47,218 nucleotides of DNA, taken from assembly GCF_009711405.1 (NCBI RefSeq), contig NZ_SMLW01000669.1:1-47218 (forward strand), in the 5' to 3' direction. Under the pieces are notes generated by a model. The model did not search any database and was not told the DNA's origin. It worked only from the letters and a program-made list of their open reading frames with translations. Shown here piece after piece: positions 7,650 through 15,406 of the stretch (position 1 is its first letter; each line of letters opens with the position of its first letter). A program made the position numbers and the translations under genes. This stretch comes from Fulvivirga kasyanovii. GTDB taxonomy: Bacteria; Bacteroidota; Bacteroidia; Cytophagales; Cyclobacteriaceae.

Positions 7650-8102
7650 ATGATTGCAGTTATACAAAGGGTATCGGAATCCTCAGTAAAAATTAATGGT
7701 GAAATAAAAGGTGAAATAGGAAAAGGCTTATTGGTACTTTTAGGTATTGAGGATGAAGATGGAGAGGAGGATATTCAGTGGCTCACCCGTAAGATAGTCA
7801 ATATGAGGATTTTTGAGGATGAAAATGAGGTGATGAACCGAAGCTTGCTGGATGAAGATGGTGATTTATTGCTGATCAGCCAGTTTACCCTGCATGCCAG
7901 TACCAAAAAGGGGAACAGGCCCTCGTATATTAAAGCGGCTAAGCCGGATATTGCCATACCTCTTTATGAAAAGTTCATTCAACAAATGGAACAGGAAGCA
8001 GGTAAGCCCATAGCTACCGGTGAATTTGGAGCAGACATGAAAGTTAGCCTGGTCAATGACGGGCCGGTGACTATTATAGTGGACACTAAAGACAAGAAGT
8101 AA
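7650..8102 (+). CDS. dtd: D-aminoacyl-tRNA deacylase
   Basis: Hydrolyses D-amino acids (and glycine mischarged on tRNA-Ala) from tRNA, protecting translation. At 150 residues it is the standard length. The catalytic SQFTL motif appears as SQFTLHAS (about residues 76-83) and the cross-subunit Gly-Pro motif as NDGPVTII near the C-terminus. The N-terminus MIAVIQRVSESSVKINGE is typical. It is followed 27 bases later by a MazG-like gene; both are housekeeping clean-up enzymes, and the pair may be co-transcribed with the SDR upstream. Confidence 0.95.
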   Translation: MIAVIQRVSESSVKINGEIKGEIGKGLLVLLGIEDEDGEEDIQWLTRKIVNMRIFEDENEVMNRSLLDEDGDLLLISQFTLHASTKKGNRPSYIKAAKPDIAIPLYEKFIQQMEQEAGKPIATGEFGADMKVSLVNDGPVTIIVDTKDKK

Positions 8103-8129
8103 GGCGCAAATAACTCAAAAGAATTACTG

Positions 8130-8456
8130 ATGACAATAAAGGAAGCACAGGAGATTGTTGACCGTTGGATCAATACCACGGGGGTAAGGTATTTTAATGA
8201 GCTTACGAATATGGCGATTCTGACCGAAGAGGTCGGAGAAGTAGCCAGGATTATGGCACGGCGCTACGGGGAGCAGTCAGAGAAAGAGTCTGATAAGCAC
8301 AAGGACCTAGGCGATGAAATGGCCGATGTGCTATGGGTACTGATCTGCCTTGCCAACCAAACCGGGATAGATCTTACTGAGGCTTTTAATAAGAACCTTG
8401 AGAAGAAGAATATCCGGGACAAAGACCGCCATATAAACAACGAGAAATTAAAATAG
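8130..8456 (+). CDS. MazG-like nucleotide pyrophosphohydrolase
   Basis: A 108-residue single-domain MazG/all-alpha NTP pyrophosphatase. The metal-binding pattern is visible as TEEVGEVARIM (ExxE) and LGDEMADVLWVLICLANQ (ExxD) about 35 residues apart. The small size matches the dCTPase/MazG-like group that degrades non-canonical or surplus nucleoside triphosphates, not the two-domain E. coli MazG. It is the last gene of the plus-strand run and is convergent with comB, 20 bases away. Confidence 0.87.
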   Translation: MTIKEAQEIVDRWINTTGVRYFNELTNMAILTEEVGEVARIMARRYGEQSEKESDKHKDLGDEMADVLWVLICLANQTGIDLTEAFNKNLEKKNIRDKDRHINNEKLK

Positions 8457-8476
8457 CAAAGATGGCCCGGCAGTTT

Positions 8477-9199
8477 TTAAGATACGCTGGGCTCTTTTAG
8501 AAGTACTATTTCACCGTTCCTGATCACCGGTACAACATCATACTCATCCAGCTTTAAGCAGTATTCAATGTCTTCATAAATGTTGAGTCTTTGCAACCTT
8601 TTGGCGTGTGATGAGCTTTGTACCAATGCCAGTAAATTGTGGCTCATATCCTGGTAAGCAGCCTGCACTATCAGAGGAGCATCACATTCATTGGCGAAGT
8701 CATTTTGAAGCTTTTCAATCAATGCCCCTGCGAAAAGGGAATCTTCCATATTGACCTTGCCCTTCCAGCCCGCACAAAAAATAAGCACATCCTTCTCCTG
8801 CTCCCTAAGGTATTGAGCTACCGCCGAAATGTTCAGGAAAGCACCAATGACAATCTCGTCAGCCTCCTGTGATTTTTCAATAGCGACCGTACCATTGGTG
8901 GTAGTAACTGCAACACTTTTACCCTTTAAGTCAGGGTTCATATAATCAAAAGGAGAATTGCCAAGATCAAAGTCCTCAACCTTCTCTCCGTTTCGTTCGC
9001 CGGCTATGTAGTAACCGTGGCTTTTCATCTGCCGGCATTCTTCAAGAGAAGAAAATGGCTTTATGCTCTTTACTCCATAAGCCATGCCCGTGGTCATGCA
9101 GGAAGTAGCTCTCAAAATATCTACTACAACCACTACTTTATTTTTAACATCGAACAGATGAATGAGGTCGGGGCTAAGACAAACATCAATGGTTTTCAT
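8477..9199 (-). CDS. comB: 2-phosphosulfolactate phosphatase family protein (ComB)
   Basis: ComB removes phosphate from 2-phosphosulfolactate to give sulfolactate, a step first known from coenzyme M synthesis in methanogens. The 240-residue sequence carries family blocks VVVVDILRATSCMTTGMAYG, GERNGEKVEDFDLGNSP, VAVTTTNGTVAI and FCAGWKGKVNMEDSLFAGAL, with the acidic Mg-binding residues. Bacteroidota do not make coenzyme M, so the product probably enters another sulfonate route or the enzyme has a different phosphatase substrate. No ComA or ComC gene is in the window. The gene lies downstream of gcvT, separated by an imperfect inverted repeat. Confidence 0.85.
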   Translation of the reverse strand: MKTIDVCLSPDLIHLFDVKNKVVVVVDILRATSCMTTGMAYGVKSIKPFSSLEECRQMKSHGYYIAGERNGEKVEDFDLGNSPFDYMNPDLKGKSVAVTTTNGTVAIEKSQEADEIVIGAFLNISAVAQYLREQEKDVLIFCAGWKGKVNMEDSLFAGALIEKLQNDFANECDAPLIVQAAYQDMSHNLLALVQSSSHAKRLQRLNIYEDIEYCLKLDEYDVVPVIRNGEIVLLKEPSVS

Positions 9200-9217
9200 A
9201 TGGGCATATTTTATTTA

Positions 9218-9258
9218 AACCATGACAAAACGATAGGGGATGCCGTTTTATCATGGTT
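9218..9258. repeat. 15-bp imperfect inverted repeat between gcvT and comB
   Basis: AACCATGACAAAACG (9218-9232) is matched by CGTTTTATCATGGTT (9244-9258), one mismatch in 15 pairs, with an 11-base spacer. It lies just past the gcvT stop and 19 bases before the comB start. It could terminate gcvT or act as an operator or leader hairpin for comB. No clean T-run follows on the minus strand, so a plain terminator is not certain. Confidence 0.65.
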
Positions 9259-9282
9259 AACTTGTTGAAAGGATATTATATA

Positions 9283-10365
9283 TTAAATCAAGGGAAGTTT
9301 ACTGACTTCCGCTTTAAGTTTTCTGTTCCTTACAGCAATATAAACCTCGCTGCCGGGAGTTGAAAATTCTTTTTTCACATAGCCAAGACCAATACCCTGA
9401 TTGAGTACCGGAGACATGGTGCCAGAAGTTACTTTACCTATTTCATTCCCTTCGGCATCTTCAATAATATAGTCATGACGGGGAATACCCTTGTCAATCA
9501 TTTTAAATCCAACGAGTTTTTTGTTTACACCTTCTTCTTTCTGCTTTTTCAGGTTTTCAGCGTTGATGAAATCCTTAGTGAATTTGGTGATCCAGCCAAG
9601 GCCTGCCTCAAGAGGAGAGGTGGTGTCATCGATGTCGTTGCCATAGAGGCAGTAACCCATTTCCAGTCTCAGGGTATCACGGGCTCCCAGACCAATAGGC
9701 TTGATGCCTTCTTCCTTGCCTGCTTCCATGATCTTGTTCCACACCTCTTCTGCATCTTCATTTTTCACATACAGCTCAAAACCACCGGCACCGGTATAAC
9801 CTGTTGCCGACATGATCACGTCCTTAACTCCGGCAAACTCACCGTGGGTGAATGTATAAAACTTAACCTCAGAAAGATTGGTGTCCGTTAACTTCTGAAG
9901 TACTTCAGTAGCTTTTGGACCCTGTACTGCAAACAATGAAATGTTATCAGAAATATTTTCCATCTCTGCACCTTCCGTGTTGTGCTGTGCGATCCAGTTC
10001 CAGTCTTTTTCAATGTTGGAAGCATTGACTACCAACATGTACTCTTCATCTTTCAGCTTATAAACTAACAGGTCATCCACTATTCCTCCTTTGTCGTTGG
10101 GCAGGCAGGAATACTGAGCTTTTCCATCTTCAAGTTTTGAAGCGTCATTGCTGGTAACCTTCTGGATCAGATCCAGTGCTTTCGGGCCTTTGAGCATAAA
10201 CTCACCCATGTGAGAGACATCAAATATGCCCACTCCATTGCGCACGGTCATGTGCTCTTCGATGTCAGATGAATATCGTACAGGCATATTGTACCCTGCA
10301 AAAGGCACCATTTTAGCTCCAAGGCTTGCATGAAGATCGTTAAGCTGGATTTTCTTTAGTTCCAT
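9283..10365 (-). CDS. gcvT: aminomethyltransferase, glycine cleavage T protein
   Basis: Takes the aminomethyl group from lipoylated H protein and, with tetrahydrofolate, gives methylene-THF and ammonia. The 360-residue length is normal. Conserved blocks are [22 protein letters not shown] (folate pocket region), [14 protein letters not shown] and [20 protein letters not shown]. The C-terminal barrel ends with [16 protein letters not shown]. The other gcv genes are not in the window, which is common in Bacteroidota. A TACCTTTG box at 10392-10399 on the minus strand is a plausible -7 element, though no clear -33 TTG is present. Confidence 0.95.
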   Translation of the reverse strand: MELKKIQLNDLHASLGAKMVPFAGYNMPVRYSSDIEEHMTVRNGVGIFDVSHMGEFMLKGPKALDLIQKVTSNDASKLEDGKAQYSCLPNDKGGIVDDLLVYKLKDEEYMLVVNASNIEKDWNWIAQHNTEGAEMENISDNISLFAVQGPKATEVLQKLTDTNLSEVKFYTFTHGEFAGVKDVIMSATGYTGAGGFELYVKNEDAEEVWNKIMEAGKEEGIKPIGLGARDTLRLEMGYCLYGNDIDDTTSPLEAGLGWITKFTKDFINAENLKKQKEEGVNKKLVGFKMIDKGIPRHDYIIEDAEGNEIGKVTSGTMSPVLNQGIGLGYVKKEFSTPGSEVYIAVRNRKLKAEVSKLPLI

Positions 10366-10391
10366 AAGTTTATTGTAGTGTTTTAGAGTGT

Positions 10392-10399
10392 CAAAGGTA
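10392..10399 (-). promoter_or_regulatory. possible Bacteroidota -7 promoter box upstream of gcvT
   Basis: Reads TACCTTTG on the minus strand, matching TAnnTTTG, 27 bases before the gcvT start. The expected TTG about 20 bases further upstream is not found, so this is only half of the usual promoter. Confidence 0.35.
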
Positions 10400-10437
10400 G
10401 TAATTATGTAACTACTGATTAAACCGGCTGCAAATTT

Positions 10438-13400
10438 CTAAAAATTTTGCTCCGCTTCTTCTACTTTCTTAACCAATGTTTGGTAATCATTGACAAATAT
10501 ACGGTATGCTTCGGCCGGTATTAAAGGCTTAAGGTCCTCCAGGCTCAGTTCCGCGTAATTGTTAAGTTGTACCCTCGCGCATTGCAAAATATAAGCTTTA
10601 AGGAGCTTTACCGATTTAGGGTTAATTTCTATGCCATTCAGCAAGATGTTATAGGCCTCAAATTTGTCTTTGATCCCAAGATAATTTGCTGCAGCAATCG
10701 TCATCTCCTCCATAAAAGGGTTTTTGTAAGCGATTTGCTCATAATTTTGCCTTGCTTTGGTAGTGTCACCGCTGGCTTCATTGATCAGCGCAGTAAAATA
10801 CAGCTTCTCGAGCAAATGCTCTCTGTCGAATTCTATTCCCTGATTGATCTTTGTGGACAAGCCTCTCACATTCCCCTGAGCAGCAAGCATTTTTAGTTCA
10901 TACCATTGAATCCTGTCAAACAGTACCGGGTCAGAGATCTCCATACCTGCAAGCCTGCTGTAATAGTTTACCGCCTCTGAGTCAAGATCTTTTTTCCAAA
11001 GCTTTTTAGACATGTCAAGTATGGCCTGACCTTTATAGTTGGGGCTCTCTACCTCATCTATAAGCTGGTTAAACCTTGTGGTATCCGTATAGTTGATCAG
11101 GTATCTTAAGTAAAGGTACTTTTGCTGATCGGTAGCATTGGCATAGGCCTCTTCGGTAGTGGTGAGTACGGTCAGCATGTTTTTGGCAATGTCTTTTGCC
11201 TTATTGTCTCCAATCCGGAGCAGTTCCAGCCACACGGCTTTAGCTTCTTCAATACGCTGGTCTTCCGTCAGAGCGATGGCGAGATTGAATTTGGCATTGG
11301 TATAATTGCGGTCCGCTGCCCATTTGAAATAATCCACGGCTACATACGGTACCTCCTGTTCAAGTGCCCATAAGCCAATCAGGTTGAAATATTCGCCTGC
11401 ATTGAAAGTGCTGGTATTGGCCAGCCAGTTCAATTCCCTGAAAGCTTCTGCCACTCGCTTGTTCTTGTAAAAATTAAGGTATTGTGCAGCCTTAAGCTTT
11501 TCGCTGAAACTCAGGTTGCCAGTATGATTAATGTATTTGCTTAGTAAGTTGGTTTGCAGGGAGTCTTCTCCGAAAAGCTGGTTAAAAGCGGTATTATAGA
11601 CTATAGAAGCATCCAGAAACGATAAGGAAGAATCTTCAGGCAGGTAACTCCTATCATAATGTTGCCGGGCTTTACTGTTAAGCACAAAGCTGTTGTTTAC
11701 AGAAATTTTATCATCCGAAATGTCAAAGCCATTAAGTACAGAGTCCGGGTTTATGTTTATGTCGTTTTGGGCGATAAGAGCCAAAAGATTGCTGCCTGCT
11801 GCCTGGCGGGTATCGTTCTGCTCATAAGCCTCGTTGAGGTAATAAGCAGCCGTGTCTATAATATTGGTTTTTGCATACGCCAGCCCGATATTATTAAGTA
11901 TGGCCCCATTATCAGGTGATAATTCCAACCCCTGGTTAAGGGCAAACAGTGCATCAAAGAACCTGGACTGCTCCATATAAATGTTGCTCAGGTTCACAAA
12001 GCTCTGCGGCGTTGGGTTTTTGGCAATGGCTGCTTTATAGTGAACCGCTGCCTTCACATCATCTTTCTTTTTTAGCGTCAGGTGACCGAGCATATAGTGC
12101 GACTTGTGATTGTTGTAACCAAAAATTGCGGCTTCTTCAAAGTACGTTTCAGCAAGGCTGTTTTCACCGTTGTGCATGTGCAGGTCGGCTATGCCATTGT
12201 AGTAGGCTGCAATGCTTTGGTTTACGGGTACTTCCCAGTTAGATTTTACTACAAAGGCTATAAAGGCAATAAGGCCGGCCAGCCTGAAAGTGAAGTAAGG
12301 CATGCTGGTAGGGCGGTACAGCACCTTGTACACCTGTAAGTTTCTTTTGAGAGGGTCAAGAAAGTTACTGGTGATGTAAATAACGAAGATGGCTCCGTAA
12401 CCCAGGTGGGAATAAATAATGAAATCCCTGAATACTTCAATGGCCGGATCGTTGAACGTGGCCATAAAATGCCCTAAAGTCATAAAACAGCAAATAGCCA
12501 TGGCTATAAATGCTATGGCGCCAAAAGGGTAGAAGTTAAACAAATATTTATATTGCTCTTCGCGCTGGCGGAATCCCCAAATACCAAGAATGGCAGAAAC
12601 CAATAGTAGTAAAAAGAGATTTACGTAAATGAAGTCCCAGTCTATCACGCGGGTTTCGTGAAGGTAAGCCAACACTAGGTTAGCAAGATATATAGTAGTG
12701 ATGATGTAAAAATGGGCGATAGCGTTCTTGTTTGAACCTGTACCCGTAGTTCCTGAGCTGGTAAGCAGATAGATAAAGGCGGCGATAATCTCATGGGCTA
12801 CAATCAGAATAAAGATAAGGCTTATGATCAATGGGTTGGCTATGCCATAGGTAGCCAGGTACAAAAAGGGAGTATCAACCTCTGAAAACAGTGCTATAAT
12901 CAGTGCCAGGATAATGGTGAGGGCGGAAAAAGTGGCCAATCTGATTAAAAAGCTTGTGGCCGGTTTTATGCTATTGAAGAAATAAGATGCGGGAAGGAAC
13001 AAAACCAAAGCCAGGATCAGACCCAGCTTTTTTTCACTACCGAAAATTAACAGCAGTTCAAGCTTATAGTTGACCAGCACAACCGCAAATAAAGCAATAC
13101 CTACAAAATACCAGAACCTTGGGAGCGTAGTAACTACTGTAAGTAAAATGACAATACAAACAGTGGAAATAGCCAGAAAAGCATAGTATGAAAGGGTATT
13201 AACATTGGGGATGCTTCCGTGATACTGTTGAGTAAAAAGAGTGTTATCTGCTGAGGTACTCAGGCTGAAAGGGCCTACTTTAAACGAATCGATCAGTACA
13301 TTCACATGCTCTGTTTTAGCCATTACATCCCAACCGATTATGGCGTCAGGCCCTGCCAGATAGTTGTAGGCAAACCAGCCCAGGCAAAGAAGTGAAAGTA

Positions 13401-13467
13401 TTATTAGCCCGATGTATAGTTGTTTATACGGGGCTGACCAGTGTTTCCAGAAAAATTTTGATTGCAT
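10438..13467 (-). CDS. large multi-span membrane protein with C-terminal TPR domain
   Basis: 1009 residues. The first 410 hold about 11-12 hydrophobic helices (for example LYIGLIILSLLCLGWFAYNY near the N-terminus and FRLAGLIAFIAFVVK as the last). The remaining 600 are helical repeats of TPR type, such as ADLHMHNGENSLAETYFEEA, LSNIYMEQSRFFDALFALNQ and GLAYAKTNIIDTAAYYLNEA. The layout resembles other membrane-TPR proteins thought to act in envelope assembly, but no enzymatic motif is seen. It starts 5 bases after gatC ends; plsC-gatC-this gene form a tight operon. Function unknown. Confidence 0.8.
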   Translation of the reverse strand: MQSKFFWKHWSAPYKQLYIGLIILSLLCLGWFAYNYLAGPDAIIGWDVMAKTEHVNVLIDSFKVGPFSLSTSADNTLFTQQYHGSIPNVNTLSYYAFLAISTVCIVILLTVVTTLPRFWYFVGIALFAVVLVNYKLELLLIFGSEKKLGLILALVLFLPASYFFNSIKPATSFLIRLATFSALTIILALIIALFSEVDTPFLYLATYGIANPLIISLIFILIVAHEIIAAFIYLLTSSGTTGTGSNKNAIAHFYIITTIYLANLVLAYLHETRVIDWDFIYVNLFLLLLVSAILGIWGFRQREEQYKYLFNFYPFGAIAFIAMAICCFMTLGHFMATFNDPAIEVFRDFIIYSHLGYGAIFVIYITSNFLDPLKRNLQVYKVLYRPTSMPYFTFRLAGLIAFIAFVVKSNWEVPVNQSIAAYYNGIADLHMHNGENSLAETYFEEAAIFGYNNHKSHYMLGHLTLKKKDDVKAAVHYKAAIAKNPTPQSFVNLSNIYMEQSRFFDALFALNQGLELSPDNGAILNNIGLAYAKTNIIDTAAYYLNEAYEQNDTRQAAGSNLLALIAQNDININPDSVLNGFDISDDKISVNNSFVLNSKARQHYDRSYLPEDSSLSFLDASIVYNTAFNQLFGEDSLQTNLLSKYINHTGNLSFSEKLKAAQYLNFYKNKRVAEAFRELNWLANTSTFNAGEYFNLIGLWALEQEVPYVAVDYFKWAADRNYTNAKFNLAIALTEDQRIEEAKAVWLELLRIGDNKAKDIAKNMLTVLTTTEEAYANATDQQKYLYLRYLINYTDTTRFNQLIDEVESPNYKGQAILDMSKKLWKKDLDSEAVNYYSRLAGMEISDPVLFDRIQWYELKMLAAQGNVRGLSTKINQGIEFDREHLLEKLYFTALINEASGDTTKARQNYEQIAYKNPFMEEMTIAAANYLGIKDKFEAYNILLNGIEINPKSVKLLKAYILQCARVQLNNYAELSLEDLKPLIPAEAYRIFVNDYQTLVKKVEEAEQNF

Positions 13468-13472
13468 AGTTA

Positions 13473-13760
13473 TTACTCCAAGACCTTAGGCACCCTGAAA
13501 TAATCGGAGTCTTTTTTGGGAGCGTTTTTTAAAGCTTTGTCGTGACTAAGGTGAGGCTTTGGTTCATCTTCCCTCAGCGCATTTACTTCATGTGACATGG
13601 TAGTGAGGGGTTCAACACCTTCGGTATCCACTTCATTAAGTTTTTCCACCCAAGTGATGATTTTACTCATATCCGACATCATCTCCTCCGCAGTATTTTC
13701 GTCAAACTCCAATCTTGCCAGGTGGGCAATTTTGTTCAAAAGTTCTTTATCAATATTCAT
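13473..13760 (-). CDS. gatC: Asp-tRNA(Asn)/Glu-tRNA(Gln) amidotransferase subunit C
   Basis: GatC stabilises the GatA/GatB complex that amidates Glu-tRNA(Gln) and Asp-tRNA(Asn). The 95 residues match the family from end to end: IAHLARLEFDENTAEEMMSD, ITWVEKLNEVDTEGVEPLTT, and the tail LREDEPKPHLSHDKALKNAP followed by FRVPKVLE. The start codon overlaps the end of plsC by 11 bases, so the two are translated from one message. gatA and gatB are not in the window. Confidence 0.94.
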   Translation of the reverse strand: MNIDKELLNKIAHLARLEFDENTAEEMMSDMSKIITWVEKLNEVDTEGVEPLTTMSHEVNALREDEPKPHLSHDKALKNAPKKDSDYFRVPKVLE

Positions 13761-14529
13761 TCAGGTGCTTTTTAAGTTCTGAGTTAATGACTTCATAAGT
13801 TTTTTGCTTTAATGCAGGCATATCAGCCAGTGTCAAGCCCTGAGTTTCTATCGGTTCGTGATAGATGATTTTCATTTTGTGCCTTCGGGGCAAAAAACTC
13901 GAATCCGGCAAAATTATCCAATTATAGGGAATAGTGACAGGGATGATGGCAATTTGTTTTTCAATGGCTGTTCTAAAAGCACCATCTTTAAACCGGGTCA
14001 TTTCCGGAGGACTGGTGGTAAGGATGCCTCCTTCCGGAAAAATCATCAGGTTCTTACCTTCATCTATTGCCAGACAGCTTCTAAGGAAGGTGCCATATCT
14101 GCTTTTCAGGCTGTCACGATTCACTGTGATGTGCAGCTTTTTATACATATATCCGAAAAGAGGAACCTTCTCCATATCGCTTTTTCCTACAAAAATGCTA
14201 TTGATTTCATTTAACCCCATTGCTGGTATATCCAGGTAAGAGAAGTGATTTGGGCAAAAGATGTAATTTTTGTTTTTGTCCAGCTTTGTCCGGTACTCAT
14301 TTTCATAGGGAATAAATATAAAAGTCAGGAATACTCTGGCCCACCAACGGTTAAATACCCCAACAAGGTGAAACTGCCTGGGGAGCAGTACCGGGATCAT
14401 TAGCAAAGGGAAGAAAAATATAAAAGTTATGGCAAATACAATTACAGCATAGGTGGCATGGAAGCCTCTGATGATTTTCATTAAACTAAGATGATTCCGT
14501 TTTTCAATAATTCGTTTGGCTAAAAACAT
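13750..14529 (-). CDS. 1-acyl-sn-glycerol-3-phosphate acyltransferase (PlsC family)
   Basis: Acylates lysophosphatidic acid to phosphatidic acid in membrane lipid synthesis. The four acyltransferase motifs are visible: NHFSYLDIP (HxxxxD variant of block I), KVPLFGYMYKKL, IFPEGGILTTSPPEM (block III, FPEG), and IIPVTIPYNW. One or two N-terminal membrane helices (HATYAVIVFAITFIFFFPLL) anchor it. Length is 259 from ATG 14529; ATG at 14481 (MKIIRGFHATYA) is an alternative start just before the helix. It overlaps gatC. TATATTTG at 14550-14557 on the minus strand may be its -7 box. Confidence 0.88.
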   Translation of the reverse strand: MFLAKRIIEKRNHLSLMKIIRGFHATYAVIVFAITFIFFFPLLMIPVLLPRQFHLVGVFNRWWARVFLTFIFIPYENEYRTKLDKNKNYIFCPNHFSYLDIPAMGLNEINSIFVGKSDMEKVPLFGYMYKKLHITVNRDSLKSRYGTFLRSCLAIDEGKNLMIFPEGGILTTSPPEMTRFKDGAFRTAIEKQIAIIPVTIPYNWIILPDSSFLPRRHKMKIIYHEPIETQGLTLADMPALKQKTYEVINSELKKHLNEY

Positions 14530-14549
14530 GAAGGGAGAATAAGAATATG

Positions 14550-14557
14550 CAAATATA
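14550..14557 (-). promoter_or_regulatory. possible -7 promoter box for plsC-gatC operon
   Basis: Reads TATATTTG on the minus strand (TAnnTTTG consensus), 20 bases before the plsC start. No TTG is found at the matching -33 distance, so support is partial. Confidence 0.35.
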
Positions 14558-14598
14558 ACGTGTGTTTAATGTTATTTCAGAAGGTATGTCATCCGGAT

Positions 14599-15156
14599 TT
14601 AATCATCAAGCTTAACTATACAACGCTGGTCTTTTAACAGATCGAGCGCCTGGCCAAGGTTCAGAGAAGACTTGGTTTCATCCATTTTTTCATTAAACGA
14701 AAACTTCAACTCTTTTCGTTTAAGCGCCTCTACAAACCTTCTCACCTCTTCTTTATTTTCCAGAATGAGCGGAGGTACTTTTGTAGGTTTATTGTCATCA
14801 TCCTTCGCCACCATGGTTACATAAGAGGTGTTGGTATGCTTTACGCTGCCGAGTTTTACATTTTCAGCAATCACCTTGATGCCGATTACCATGGATGTGC
14901 TGCCGGCATAATTTACCGATGCATGCAACGATACCAGATCACCGACCTCCACAGGCTGCAAGAATACAACATCATCTACCGATACGGTTACACAATAGTT
15001 CCCCGCATGCTTTGAAGCACAGGCATAAGCAACTTTATCAATAAGGGACAATAAAATGCCTCCATGGATTTTCCCTCCGAAATTGGCATAGGAGGGGATC
15101 ATTAATTCAGTAATAGTTGTTTTTGAATACTTTACGGTACGTCCGGCATGTTCCAT
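14599..15156 (-). CDS. hotdog-fold acyl-CoA thioesterase
   Basis: A 185-residue YciA/BFIT-like acyl-CoA hydrolase. The hotdog signature is SYANFGGKIHGGILLSLIDK, followed by VTVSVDDVVFLQPVEVGDLV and a core strand SLHASVNYAGSTSMVIGIKV. The C-terminal extension (KEEVRRFVEALKRKELKFS onward) is charged and family-typical. It would cleave fatty acyl-CoA to free acid and CoA; chain-length preference cannot be read. It is upstream of the plsC-gatC operon on the same strand, with a 69-base gap. Confidence 0.88.
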   Translation of the reverse strand: MEHAGRTVKYSKTTITELMIPSYANFGGKIHGGILLSLIDKVAYACASKHAGNYCVTVSVDDVVFLQPVEVGDLVSLHASVNYAGSTSMVIGIKVIAENVKLGSVKHTNTSYVTMVAKDDDNKPTKVPPLILENKEEVRRFVEALKRKELKFSFNEKMDETKSSLNLGQALDLLKDQRCIVKLDD

Positions 15157-15325
15157 GTTTTGAAGATAAAATAACTTTTTTTATTCTGGTACTTTATTTT
15201 CTACCTTTTACAAAGCCAGCCGTCCCTTTATAAAATATAATCCATATTCCAGTCTGGCGGGCTATGAAATTAGTTGAGAAGACTTTTATTTTCATTCTTT
15301 ATTTACAACGCAAATAAACTACATT

Positions 15326-15406
15326 ATGAAAAATGCAAATAGTTTTGAATGTATGTTGTTGAGAGTTATATTAACATATTTTCTGATTAAAGAATATATT
15401 AAGTGA
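15326..15406 (+). CDS. possible 26-residue upstream open frame overlapping the sensor start
   Basis: ATG at 15326 opens a 26-codon frame whose TGA (15404-15406) overlaps the GTG start of the sensor gene at 15403 in the four-base form GTGA. The peptide is MKNANSFECM followed by a hydrophobic stretch (LLRVILTYFLIKEYIK). The overlap suggests translational coupling, which would help the weak GTG start be used. The frame is short, so chance is a real alternative. Confidence 0.3.
   Translation: MKNANSFECMLLRVILTYFLIKEYIK

Noticed and set aside
9475-9891. 138-codon plus-strand frame opposite gcvT
   Set aside because: Antisense to a complete gcvT; no independent support.
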